DNA of 29,092 nt from Pelargonium nanum. Its lineage: Eukaryota; Streptophyta; Magnoliopsida; Geraniales; Geraniaceae. The notes below the pieces were generated by a model, which saw only the letters and a list, made by a program, of their open reading frames with translations, did not search any database and was not told the DNA's origin. The stretch is taken from positions 1 through 29,092 of the forward strand of contig JAYMTF010000857.1 of assembly GCA_036897485.1 (NCBI GenBank), given 5' to 3'. Position numbers and translations under genes: made by a program. Of this stretch, positions 9,598 through 25,004 are shown one piece after another (position 1 is the stretch's first letter; each line of letters opens with the position of its first letter).

Positions 9598-12500
9598 TCA
9601 AATTAAACGTTTGTTATTTCTTGCAGCAACAATGAAAAGAAGCCTTGAAACACCTTGAGTCCACATATCATACTCTCTCTGGTTCCTACACTCAAACTCC
9701 ACAACTCCTCTATTCTCCGTCCTCAGTCCGAAATAGCGACGCTGTTCTGCATCGTCAATCAAGTGTCGTCCAGGCCAGGCCGGCATGTTCTTGCAGACTT
9801 CGAACACAATATCTGCGAATTCAAACGAAGGAAACAAGTTATGATCTTATCGGATTTAGAGTACACAAAAATGAAAAAAATGAATGTATGGGAATTAGTA
9901 TGGACTCACTCTTTTTCTTCTTGGTGATGGTTCCTGCTACGTGCTTGCTCTTCATTTTTAGCATCACCTGCCAGAAAAAAGCATCGTACATTGATAGTGT
10001 ATCTGTAACATCTCTTGAACTGTCATTTTTTAGAAACGATTTTTATCCTCATTTTAACGACGAAAATAGAGTTTTACACTCCCATGATGCTTTGGTCGGT
10101 CCAAACGAAACAGACCAACAAACGAGACAATTTAGCTTATGTTTGTGTAGGAGCTGAAGTACTTTCAGATCTAGATGTTGATGGTCTCGAATTGAGCTAA
10201 CACTTGGTTAGTCGAATCAAAATGGACCAACAAACGAGACAATGTAGCTATACTAAGTTCATTTCTAATTAAAGTTACATCAAGTTACATAACAATTTTA
10301 TCCTCTGATAAATGAATGTTCAGACAAAAAATCTAACCTGTCCTGTTCTGTGAATATAAACAGAAACAACTTTCCAGTGAAGATCACCTGCAAGAATCAC
10401 CAAAAACAAACACAATTACTCAACAATCTCTTGTTCTCTATATGTAAAAAAATTATAAGATTGTTGTTTCACAATATTAATAAAGCTAATCACTACCTTG
10501 TCTTGTCCTCTTGAGAAGCTCTGCACCTCTAGAAAGAAGCTCTTCATTGAACACACCAATAAGATCCTCACCAGGAACACTACTATTAGCCCTTTTGCAA
10601 GAAGGAATGTTTTTGGGATGTTGCTTCTCATTTTGGCCATTGAATCCTCTTTCAATTGGTATTATGGTTGCAGCATTCCACACCTCCTTCAGTGCTCTTG
10701 CCTTCAGTGTTGCCGCTCCTCGCAGAGCTGCGCGAAGGGGAGAATTTACGACAAGTCAGAAAAACAGTCTCTTTGCAATGTAAGAACGTACAAAAATAGC
10801 AGTAGTAGAAGTCTCGTGCACTGAACTATCTTTTTAGAGTTTGTTCTGTTTGAGTCACTTTGTTATTTGTGGAATCAATGATAAATGTTTCTAGGGCACA
10901 TATCTACTACGACAACATCGAAAAGTTAAAAAATGAGAATTAAGCCGAAAATTGACATCGAGAGTCTCGTATACTGAATCACTCTCTTTATAATACCAAT
11001 GACAATAATTCTTGGGTCCACATTAAAACTGATAAAAAGTTGTTTTTTTTATAGAAACACGTGCATTTGCATTTTTTACTCGATTCGTTTAGACCTGCGA
11101 CCCGTACTGCCAGATATATGAAAACTCAAAACTTACCTGTGGCAGCTGCAGCAGTGAGAGTGGCAATATCATCATAGGATCGAACATTAACCGCAGAGTT
11201 CACCACCGCCGCCAGATGGCCTCTCTCAGCTCCCTTCACCTCCGCAGCTTCCACACACTGCGCCGCCACCAATGTCGCCGCCGACGCCAATGCCATGTCT
11301 GTTCTCGCCGACTGCTCTTTCTTCTCCGGTGACAAAGAAGAAGAAGAAGCCGCTGTTCCAGCTGCAATGGCGGCTATTGCAGACGCAACCGCAGCTACTG
11401 AAACCGCCGCGTGGAGCTGCGCATTGTGTGCTCTTGTTTCCTCTTTCTTCTTCTCCTTCCTCTCCTTCAACCACCGTCCAACTGTCTTTCCTCTGGCTCC
11501 TCCCGGCGTGTTGCACCCGTTGTTGCCGCCTCCGGCGAGGCGGCTGCCTCCGGTGAAGAGAGGCTGTAGGGTGGTGTGTGACCGGAGATACTTCAATACA
11601 TCCACATTTGAAATAGTTAAGTAGTTAACAAAAAACTAATTATAGTGTACGAGACTCTCACTGTTGTGCAGTTCTAAAATGTCGTTAAGTAAATAATTGT
11701 TCATGGATTTGCTACGTAAACAAATAGAAACAAAGCTTTGGCGTGACTCAACAACTTCTGACTTCATAACTTTTCGAATAAATACTTTGTTATGATCGGT
11801 ATCTATAAATTTCTTTTTAGTATAAAGCTCATTTGAATTAATTTACCGAACATCGTCCATCTTAAATTCTTCCCGAGCTGCTGACATGACACCTCCGTCA
11901 AGTCACAAGTAAAGTTACCAAACTACCCCTATGCTAAACTAAGTAGCACACTCTTCTTTAGTGTCCACAATTTCCAAAATTGCTGCATACTTTTCCTCTT
12001 TCTCTTTATCTTAATTAAGTAATCAATGTGTTTTGAGTTCATAATTACTTGAATCCAACCCTAAAGAGACCTAAAATAATGGTTCTTTTAGTGGAAAAAA
12101 GACAACTAGCCGTAAAGAAAGACAAAGAAAACCAGAAAAAAGCAATGCTCTGTTTTCTCAGCACTAAAGTGACATAAAAATATACAAAAAAACATGAAGA
12201 AGATAGAGTTAAGATATTGATCTATTCATGTCTTTAGTATATAACATAAAAAAATTAAACATATAAAATTATACTAAATAAAGAAAGAGAAATTGATGAA
12301 ACCTTAACAACATCCTCAAATTCTTCCGAGGGAGACGCCGGAGAACTGTCTTCGGCTAAGCAACCTCCGGCGCCGATCAATGGCCCGCTGCTGTGCGAGA
12401 GCCTCCCCGACGTCAATGGCGATATCTCCTGCAATATCCAGAAACAAAAACCACAAACATTTCAGGTTCTTGAGAAAACAGAGCAAGTAAAGAGAAAAAA

Positions 12501-12884
12501 CAGAGGAGCTTCTGAGAAATGATCCTCTGTTTTTAAAAAAACAGGGGAGCTACTGAGGAGTGATACTCTGTTTTCTTAGCTGCCCGTTTGGCTCCTCGGA
12601 AAGTAGAAGAGAAAAGAAAAGAAAATGATTGGTTTTTATTTTGTTGGACTCACAGTCTGAGACATGATGCGATCAAGAACAAACTGGGAAGTAGCAGAGG
12701 AAGCGAAAGAGAACTGGTTGAGAGAAACAGAGAGCTCCTCTGGCTCGGAAGAGCAAGCTTTAGAGACTTCAAGAGCAGAGACGCTCCAAGTTCTGGACAA
12801 GAACTCCATCGGAGCTTTTGGGCTCTCCGGGATGTGTATCCCGGCGGCGAGGCCCTGCTCCGGCGGACAATCATTGACCGGCAT
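9598..12884 (-). CDS. VAN3-binding / FORKED-like protein (DUF828 + PH domain)
   Basis: Proteins of this family bind the ARF-GAP VAN3/SFC at trans-Golgi vesicles and help PIN placement and vein continuity. Seven exons: 12654-12884, 12303-12428, 11137-11590, 10497-10727, 10338-10387, 9910-9967 and 9598-9812. The sum is 1365 nt, 454 aa, with phases agreeing at every junction. DUF828 spans roughly residues 15-330: [45 protein letters not shown], the Ala-rich [38 protein letters not shown] and [13 protein letters not shown]. The C-terminal PH-like domain (about 348-454) reads [46 protein letters not shown] and [13 protein letters not shown]. The ATG at 12884 follows an in-frame stop. A TATTTAT box lies about 80 bp upstream (12960-12970). 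The exon 3 acceptor (GAAG at 11591-11594) is non-ideal. The exact paralogue is not assigned. Confidence 0.93.
10113..10248. repeat. intronic direct repeat, period about 111 bp
   Basis: GACCAACAAACGAGACAAT followed by TTAGCT or GTAGCT occurs near 10113 and 10224 in the intron between the fifth and sixth exons of the VAN3-binding-like gene. Confidence 0.75.
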
Positions 12885-14300
12885 TGATTAGAATTCAAAT
12901 CAAGAAAATATAAAGAGAGTCAGAGACAGAGAGTTGAAAATTTGAGTTTTGTGGGGTTCTAAATAAATAGAGTTGAGAGCTGAGGTTTTGGGCCTTTGGG
13001 TCACTTTTTTTTGTTGTTGGGTCAAACCCGAAGTAGAACGGGTCATGGTTAAGTTAAATCCGGCTCAAAAGAACTGCGAGTTTGAGATTCACGTGCAAAA
13101 TGTATGAGTTCGTATGAATTTATCTTACAAAAGTGGTCATTCGAATTTCGAATCCAATCTGGAAGGGGTTCAGCTGAATTTGTTCGTATCGAATCATATT
13201 TCAAATTTTAATATAAAAGGTGTTGATTTGTGTGCATTTGTCCGATTCGACCCTTCCATCAATATTTTTGTAGAATAAATTCGATCCGATTCAAAAACTA
13301 CTTGAAATGAACTTCAAATACCCACATATTTGATCTAAGTTATCAGCTCTCTCAGACTGACTCAAAAGTTATTTCGATATATTTTATGCAACTCAAACAT
13401 ATCGGATTCAAATTATCCACTTTAGGAAAAGGAATGTGGTGACGTGTCTTTCATGACACATGGCAATATGGTGGCCGTTGAATCTTATTTCCATAATGAG
13501 CTTAAAGTGATTGGTTTCAAGGCTAGGCCTATTGAATGGGACTATAGGGGATGACCAGTCCACTACTACTCCTACACTTTTTTTTATTTATATATATATA
13601 TATATATATATTTTATGTACAGATAATATTGATATATATATATGTATGTATGTATGTATAGATATTATGATATGATGAGCTAATAATATCCATAAACTCA
13701 CTTTGTGGATATGAAAATCATTGAATCATCTTTCAATGGAATCATCTTCCATGGAAAATACATTGTGATCCAATTTACAAGGAAACTGAAAGCTTTTAGG
13801 CCTTTTTCACTGAATATGATGAATATCCCCAATAAACATTCATAAAGTAAGGTAAAAGCTTTTAGCTTCATTTAAAAAATTTGAAACAATAATTGATGAG
13901 CAAGTTTTATCAATTTTCACGTGTTTCATGAAATTCATCATTCATCTTGGTCATATTGAAACCATTATCTAAGTCTATAACAACTTTTATTTAAAAATGA
14001 CAATTTGAACTCAAACTCATAACCGTGAACATCTAAAATTCTATCCATATTTTTACATTTTGAGTCACATATTGGATTTTCCACTTAAAAACTCGGGTCG
14101 ACACTTTCAGTACGAACCTTAAATTGTTATCTCTAGTTCTCTACTTCCGTCTAAAAAGGAACATATTTCGACTTATGTAGTCAATTAGTGGGGTCTTATA
14201 TATGACTTCTTGACTAACAAAAAAAAATTACTTTTTAAATATGGGACAACGTATTCACCTGCATTCAAAATTACATATACTTTCCTGCATTGACAAATAG
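12885..14300. other. gene-poor spacer with TA and TATG microsatellites
   Basis: Upstream of the VAN3-binding-like gene the DNA is AT-rich with GGGTC/GACCC-type words near 13010-13250. Simple repeats are (TA)n at 13589-13611 and (TATG)n at 13641-13659. A 37-codon peptide-like frame at 13441-13554 is treated in the findings. No convincing gene is present. Confidence 0.6.
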
Positions 14301-14306
14301 ATTGTA

Positions 14307-14760
14307 AATTCAGTATTGTCTATCTACATTTTAACTTCCACACCAACAAATCACAAATGTATGAATGCCCATCAATAATTGTATATAACTTCATTTTTGC
14401 CTAATTTTGTACTTGTAAATGTCTAAAAGTTCACCAATAAAGAGAAAAATACACGTAAAACATACGCACGAAATGCAAATGCACCCATCCACTTCCATTT
14501 GTATGCCAAATGGGAAGAGAGGAAGGGGTGAAAAAGCTACTAGAGAAGCTCATAAATTCAGTATTGTCTAGCTACATGTTCGCTTCCACACCGATAAATG
14601 TAACTCCAATTTTGTCTTTCACGTCGATAAATATCTAAAAACCCACCTATAAATGTATCAACCACACCATCAATTATCTATAACAACATTTCAAGTACAC
14701 ATGCACGAAATAGAGATGCACCGAGAGGAGGGGGTGAAATAGTGTGAGAGCCACCAAACA
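14307..14760. repeat. diverged tandem duplication, about 243-bp period
   Basis: Unit A starts near 14307 and unit B near 14550. Both begin with TAAATTCAGTATTGTCTA and continue with CTACAT, CTTCCACACC, a TATAAATGT-type AT block, CACGAAAT, ATGCACC and GAGAGGA or GAGAGGAGGGGGTGAAA in the same order. Indels separate the copies. Neither unit has a usable open frame. Confidence 0.7.
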
Positions 14761-15184
14761 AGTCAGAGAAACTCAAGGTGGTGGCTGTGCACACAGTGAC
14801 TGTGTTGTGTTTTTTTAACCGACAACTCCAGAGATGCAGACAAATTATGGGGATGATCAATTTCGGAGACAAATTCTGTGCAATCTCAAGACTGTGGAAG
14901 TTTCATACATGCTAAAATAGGCGTGCCTGGTTTCGTCATCATCTCCTACTTTTGATCTCATCTCTCCAAAAGTTGAACACTAGATGCCAATCCAAGATGA
15001 GAGAAACCAGTTTTGTGTGTCTTTTTTGCTAAGGCTTTTGATTCTTTCTTCTTGATGTCCTATGGATTTACCACTGCCCTAAATACTAAAGACTACCCCT
15101 TTATTCCCTTTGTTTCTCAATCATCATCATCCCTCCATCTTCCCTACCTTTCCCACTCATTTTCAAATAATGTCTGTCTTCTGA

Positions 15185-15254
15185 TAGAGTTGACAATTCA
15201 GATTTCAGATCGGATCGAATTTTGGATGCCAACAGATCCAAATTGTTAGCTCTA
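15185..15254. mobile_element. 70-bp TAGAG...CTCTA mini-element
   Basis: The left end TAGAGTTGACAATTCAGAT and the inverted right end TAGAGCTAACAATTTGGAT agree at 15 of 19 positions and meet across a GATCGGATCGAATTTTGG core. The same termini mark larger elements elsewhere in the window, so this looks like an internally deleted copy. No clear target-site duplication. Confidence 0.5.
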
Positions 15255-15272
15255 CCCTCTAAAGTAAATTTA

Positions 15273-15285
15273 ACATGGTATCATA
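15273..15285 (+). other. possible LTR-retrotransposon primer-binding site
   Basis: TGGTATCATAGTC directly follows TTTAACA. Plant LTR elements primed by initiator tRNA-Met have TGGTATCAGAGC just inside an LTR ending in CA. The match covers the first eight bases plus part of the rest. No LTR pair or gag/pol coding was found, so this is at best a relic. Confidence 0.25.
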
Positions 15286-15428
15286 GTCATGATTGATTTC
15301 AGCTTGACTTACATGATCCATTGGCGTATCCGACTAGCATGTGACATTGATGACCACTTGATATACGATTCGAACCATTCACTTAGTATAGGAGTCATTG
15401 ACAACGTGATATATATTCATCAATAGTA

Positions 15429-15550
15429 ATGAAAAACAGACTTTTGAAAGGTAGTTTCTTTATGGGACATACAAATTATAGTTACGAGTTATTAACTTAT
15501 TATTAGCAACAATGAAAAAACAGACTTTTCAAAGTTAGCTTTTTTATGGG
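15429..15550. repeat. short tandem duplication, period about 82 bp
   Basis: AATGAAAAACAGACTTTTGA with AAGGTAGTTTCTTTATGGGA is repeated near 15511 as AATGAAAAAACAGACTTTTC with AAAGTTAGCTTTTTTATGGG. Confidence 0.75.
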
Positions 15551-16260
15551 AATGGGTTATAATGACAACAATGAACACAAGGACATTTGTGTGTGGACTG
15601 TGGAGCAAACAAGAGCATAATAGTCAATAGAGAAACTAATTATATCACCAATGCTTGTCCATGACAATGTAATTCAAAAAGTAGTGGGATACTTTTCGTC
15701 GGTACAAACATGCCTCGCCATTTAATGAGACAAGTTAGAGCTGATAAATAGTTTCTAAATAAGAAAGTTTTTTGGTCCGACCCTCGGCTTGTATTGCCAG
15801 GTATACATGTGTGGGAGTCCTGAACCTCGGTTTCCTTGGTTTCTAGACTATCCCTAGAAAATATTCAAACTCCTAAAAGTCGTTCAACATTTATTTGTCA
15901 CAAATATCATCCAGGTAAAAACTACAGAAGTTTATTTTGGGTCCTAACTCCAATGTGGCCTCCATGCCACTCTAGAAAGAATCCCTATGGATAAAAAAGA
16001 GAAGCCCTAGACCAATAATGCAATAATAACTTCAATAATTCAGTAAATATGTGTTTTGGTTGTTACAGCTTCACATCATCTATAGATGGAAAACCCTAGC
16101 AAGAGGAAAAGTCAAGTATAGCTAATGAAGTGGGGTCCATCCTAGGTTCTCAATATCTTTTACGATTCAAATTTGATGATTATGCAAGTATAAAGTTAAA
16201 ATCAATAATAAAGTAAAGGGTAGATTGCGGATCAATACTCTATATGTAACATCTTTTGTA

Positions 16261-16385
16261 GATAACTCTATACTTTTTCCGTGACAACTAACTCCTAGTA
16301 TTTAAAATTTCCATTATGCCACGTGATCAAATATTGAAAGTACTAGAAATTAGTTGTCGCACAAAAAAAAGTTTAGGGAACTATC
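16261..16385. mobile_element. fold-back (inverted repeat) MITE-like element
   Basis: The left arm (16261-16303) GATAACTCTATACTTTTTCC...GACAACTAACTCCTAGTATTT pairs with the right arm (16337-16385) AAAGTACTAGAAATTAGTTG...AAAGTTTAGGGAACTATC. The arms are about 43-49 nt and are separated by about 33 nt. They agree in most positions with small indels. The element lies just downstream of the oxygenase-like stop codon and may be within its transcript. Confidence 0.6.
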
Positions 16386-16535
16386 TTTTTTCCTAAAGTA
16401 AATGCATTATAAAGTTGAACAGAATGAGGATTCGTATTAAGAACAATAAAATCAAATGAGACTGTTGAAATAAGAATGATAAAGATCTCACCAGAATGTT
16501 GTATCCGACTTTAAAAAATGAGGGTATAGTAGAGT

Positions 16536-18977
16536 CTATCTATTGGACTGCAACCCGCTTCCCCCATAGTATTGCTTCGTGGTTTCCCGGGAGAATTCAG
16601 CAAATGTCATCCCATCCTTCAGCCGTGACAAAAGTGGCGGAACTATTTTATGGATTTCGTCGGTTAGTCCCTTTACATGTTCCTCGTTAGCTTCATCCCG
16701 ACACTGACCACCAAACTGTAAGTGTTTCGTGGGGTAATCTTTGAGAGAGAAAGTTTTGCTCCATGCTGGTTGCAAGAACACAACAAAAGTTTCTCGGCAC
16801 AAGTTTTCCGACTTAGCTGGCCTGCAAACAGAGTGAAGGGTTGACCGGAGCTTCCCTTTTGATAGGACATCAGCCGATTCCCCCACCTGAATGATAAAAC
16901 TTTCGGGAGAGGTATTCACCAAGAGAACATTATTTCTGTTGGGATTAAATATTTGCAGACAACTGTGCCCACTCGGGTAAGGGATTTCTTGATCACAAGA
17001 GCTTGAGAAGTGATCAATAGCTTCTGTTTCATGAGGACAAGACGACAAAAGAAATAAAGGAGCCGTCAAGACAGTGAAAATACCATAATCGTAGTGCCAC
17101 TGCTGCCATAAGTTGGAATGAATTCCACATGATCTAGCTTCGTTGCCATTATCCGACTTTGGCCCTCGTCGTGCTCTTTCATCTACCACAGAACGCTCGT
17201 CCCTTTTAACCTTAACCAGTTTTTTATTCGATCCTTTTCTTCTTCCAGCTTCTTTTAGGAAAATGTTATCTAGAGCAGAATGATAATGTATAAGACGGCC
17301 TTTAGCTGTACAGGACTCAAGTAAGCTTTGTTCGAGTTCTTGCCCACCAATGGCCCTATCGCAAACTCGAGCGAGGCATAGTCCCAGCTCCATCATGCAA
17401 AACCCTAGCTCCCTAAGAGTATCCCCCAGATTCTTGAATCCATCGTCCCAAAAGTCTCCCAACTTGTCAACTTCAGGATTTGGCCTATTAACACTAAATT
17501 CTGAAACTTGCACATATTTGAGTTGTGTTGCAAAAGAGGAGACGATTCTATCCAAGTTTTTTAAAGGAACATCACTGCCCAAGATGTGCTCCTAACATTT
17601 ATCAAATTAAGCAAAACAGACTTATCAGATGGCTTATGGGAATAAAAATTGTGTTCATATCATGAAACGAGGAAGAATCAAACTCAACAGATTGCACACA
17701 TATAATTCAACCCTCACAAATTCAAAATTGTGAAATCATAATCGAAGAGCGAAACTTGAATTATACAAGCCAACATTGGGCAATCAAACAAGACAAATCT
17801 TATTCTAGCCACCGCATTACGATTTGAATATCTAAACTGAAATCATATAACCTGACCCTTCCACAATCATTTCATGATTTCAAGTTTTCAACTGCATTCA
17901 TATTGATCAATTTTAAAATTCATCATTGGATTTAACCAAAATGAGAACCTTTTAGTAATCAAGCAATGTGAGATCAAATTATCAACAAACAAAAAAAGCC
18001 AAATCTCTAGATATTGAGTCTTCAATTACCTAAACTGCAACCTACATTTCACTATCACTCAACAATTTTTTGGAACCATAAATATCAGAACTCAGAGTCT
18101 CTACATTTCAAGATTTCTTCATCTGATTCTTCATTTCTAAGAACTAAGATAAATCCAACAAATACCTTGAGAATGTGTTTGTGATCATAGTCTAGATCAT
18201 CATCTTTAACTTTAACCAAAATGAGAACCTTCTAGTAATTAAGCAATGTGAGATATAATCATCAACAAATAATAGCCAAATCTCTAGATTTCAAGTCTTC
18301 ATGTGCTCAAACTGCAACCTCCATTCCACTAACACTGATCAACAATTGTTCGGAACCATAATATTCAGACTTCAGAGTCTCTACATTTCAAAATTTCTTC
18401 ATCTGATTCTTCATTTCTAAGACGAACTGAGATAAATCAAACAAATACCTTGAGAATGCGTCTGTAATCATGACTAAATCATCATCATAATTGAATTTTT
18501 AACCAAAATGAGAACCTTATATTAGTCAAACTATGCAACATAAAATTATCAACAAAAACTAGCCAAATCTATAGATTTCAAGTCTTCCAGTGCTCAAACT
18601 GCAACCTCCCTTCCTCTAAGACTCAACAATTTACTAGATCATGATATTCAGAATCCATAGCCTCTACATTTCAAAAGCCAACGAACTGAGATAATTCGAA
18701 CAAATACCTTGAGAATGCGTTTGCGATCATCGTCGTTGAAAAGAGCGAGTCTGCGAGCTAAAGGAAGAAGCCTTGCGCGCAGAGAAGAGGCGTTTGGGAC
18801 GCCGGTGACGGAGAGAAGACCAGGGCCGTTGGGACCTAGGGTTTCCATTATCGTTCTGCTCAGTGAGTTCAATTTTCGCTGCTCTTCTGGGGAGGTCGAA
18901 GAATCGTCATTTTGCGACGATAGTTGCTTGAGATCAGAGTAACTGAGCTCGAACAGTTGCAGAATCTCTGATTCCAT
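16536..18977 (-). CDS. 2-oxoglutarate/Fe(II)-dependent oxygenase-like protein
   Basis: Two exons, 18708-18977 (90 codons, MESEILQLFELSYSDLKQL at the start) and 16536-17591 (352 codons with stop), join in phase 0 (DRKRILK then EHILGSDVPLKN) to give 441 aa. The C-terminal half has the double-stranded beta-helix signature: QQWHYDYGIFTVLTAPLFL supplies the HxD iron ligands, and GKLRSTLHSVCRP supplies the distal His in the expected order. RETFVVFLQPAW follows and carries a candidate 2OG-contacting Arg. A conserved Lys/Arg-rich segment (GRRKGSNKKLVKVKRDE) sits between the helical N-terminal part and the catalytic fold. The family is the plant isopenicillin-N-synthase-like superfamily, but this subgroup is poorly characterised and I assign no substrate. 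The 1116-bp intron is mostly tandem repeat. Confidence 0.88.
17931..18740. repeat. three tandem units containing the oxygenase exon 1 splice donor
   Basis: Units begin near 17931, 18211 and 18498 (period about 280-287 bp). They share TTTAACCAAAATGAGAACCT, AGCCAAATCT, CTCAAACTGCAACCT or CTAAACTGCAACCT, GTCTCTACATTTCAA, and CAAATACCTTGAGAATG. The last block is, on the minus strand, the final exon 1 codons and donor (CATTCTCAAG then GTATTTG). The real donor is at 18707/18708; copies are at 18448/18449 and 18165/18166. Confidence 0.88.
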
Positions 18978-20204
18978 GTTTTTTTCTCGCTCACTTTCTC
19001 GGAATCCAAACAGAAAATTAGGTGGAATTCCCCGCTAATTTGGCTCTCTTAACCGCTCTATCGAATATTTTTGAAATGTAACTCTAAACTCAATTATCAT
19101 ATTTTATTATTTCTTGGAATATTCTAGAATTGAAATGAATTAGGACAAATTAAAGAAGATTCTATCCTTTAAAATCAAATTCATGGACATCTAAACTCAC
19201 CCACATTTTACGAGCTTGGGACATCCGATAAAATTGGAACTCGACCCACATTTTACGAGCTCGGATCGGATAGTATAAACTAATTAATTTTATGATTGCA
19301 TTCCATTTTACATGTAAATTTTGCAATTCGAACGAATTTGAACATTTTTCGAGTCAGATTTGGACTTTTCAACATAGAGTCGACAATTTGTGTTGTAACA
19401 CGACACATGACACAATCACGACACGTAATTATTGTGTTTGTACTAACACATTTTGTAATCGAGTAATGCTCGTGTTGGACTTTCAAAACACGTATGTATG
19501 ATTAATTAGTCGTGTTGTGACATGCATAACACACATTTAAGAGTATAATTATAAATTAATAATAGAAATATGAGAAACTGTTGAGGCATGTCGAGTCAAC
19601 ACATGTTGGATAATGTCGAGTCAAACATGTTGGTTATATCGTGTATAATGTGTTAGACTAACAATCATCGGAGCAAGTGGTTTAAAACATTTGATCCACT
19701 CATGGTCTCAGATTCAAGACGATGCATAAAACAAGTATTGAAATGGGATTCATTTCGAACGTGCCAACCAAATTTCAACTCATTCCGAACATGAATTTTC
19801 AGCTCTAACTTACTTGCATTGCTCAGGCTTCCAATAACATCCACAGTTCATACACAAGTCCAAATTTGGAAATGAAAGTAACAAAACTACAAAACTATCC
19901 ATTTTCATTTCCATCAATTCACAAGTTTCAAACACTGCCTTGTGTTGTAAGCAAAAACATGAACAAACCAATCCTCTACCTCTAATATTGTCTCAGCATT
20001 TCATTTTCTTTTCCATCAATCTCAAGATCAAACACAACCTCACCATCACACTTAACAGCTAAACCAAGACAAAGACCAAGGAAAACAATCCTATTTATCA
20101 GTCTCTAATCGGCTAATGTATCGAAGATTTCGAGCCTATTCACAGGAGTAAGGAACATGAAAAGATTGCGAGGAACAATCTTACTCTTTTTTTCGGTTTT
20201 TCCA
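18978..20204. other. spacer between oxygenase-like gene and NEK gene
   Basis: This holds the oxygenase-like promoter (18978 onwards) and the NEK 3' UTR (just below 20205). A perfect CCCACATTTTACGAGCT direct repeat occurs at about 19199 and 19245, and one hAT-like element is listed separately. No further gene seen. Confidence 0.6.
19375..19807. mobile_element. hAT-like element, TAGAG...CTCTA termini
   Basis: It starts TAGAGTCGACAATTTGTGTT and ends GAATTTTCAGCTCTA (RC TAGAGCTGAAAATTC). The 433-bp interior carries repeated ACACGACAC and CGAGTCAA...CATGTTGG words and no open frame of note. No matching 8-bp flanks were seen, so the right boundary may belong to a separate copy. Confidence 0.45.
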
Positions 20205-24656
<4,452 letters not shown>

Positions 24657-24805
24657 TGTAAGGGCTACCACTTCCTGCTTCTTCACAAAAAAATTGGTTC
24701 TATCAAGTATTCACAAATTAAAATTCAATAGTATTGTCATGCACGTCAAAAGAGCAAAGAAAATGCATGTAAAGAGCAAAGAAATAGTATTGACATATAA
24801 CAATC

Positions 24806-24940
24806 ACGCCCACCCGCGCCCCTGCACCCGGTTGCCACCAACGCGAGCAACTCGCCAAGACGGTCCCGCCCGCGTGGGTACTCCATCTAGCCACGCACAT
24901 CCGCACCGTCAAGGTGCATGCGGCCACCCGCAAGAATCCC
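24806..24940. other. GC-rich patch inside AT-rich NEK leader intron
   Basis: About 135 bp rich in C and G (CACGCCCACCCGCGCCCC, GGTCCCGCCCGCGTGGG, GCGGCCACCCGC) lie abruptly between AT-rich DNA. Flanking direct repeats (AAAGAGCAAAGAAA at about 24749 and 24774) mark the left side. The origin is unrecognised. Confidence 0.6.
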
Positions 24941-25004
24941 AACAAACCAGTTTACTTAATAACTGATTATGTAACTAGAGAACCTTCCACACAAAGTAAT
25001 TATG

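Larger units (their letters stand above)
14761..16535. other. gene-poor spacer between two minus-strand genes
   Basis: Apart from the small elements listed separately (15185-15254, 15273-15285, 15429-15550, 16261-16385), I see no gene. The open frame at 15013-15249 has no family signature. The last 300 bp before 16535 should contain the 3' UTR of the oxygenase-like gene. Confidence 0.5.

Noticed and set aside
11272..11624. Plus-strand open frames opposite VAN3-binding-like exon 3
   Set aside because: They are shadows of the GC-rich, Ala-rich coding exon on the minus strand and have no family signature.
12960..13355. Another TAGAG...CTCTA element upstream of the VAN3-binding-like gene
   Set aside because: TAGAGTTGAGAGC at about 12966 and CAGCTCTCTC at about 13345 are only weakly inverted, and the left one overlaps the likely TATA region.
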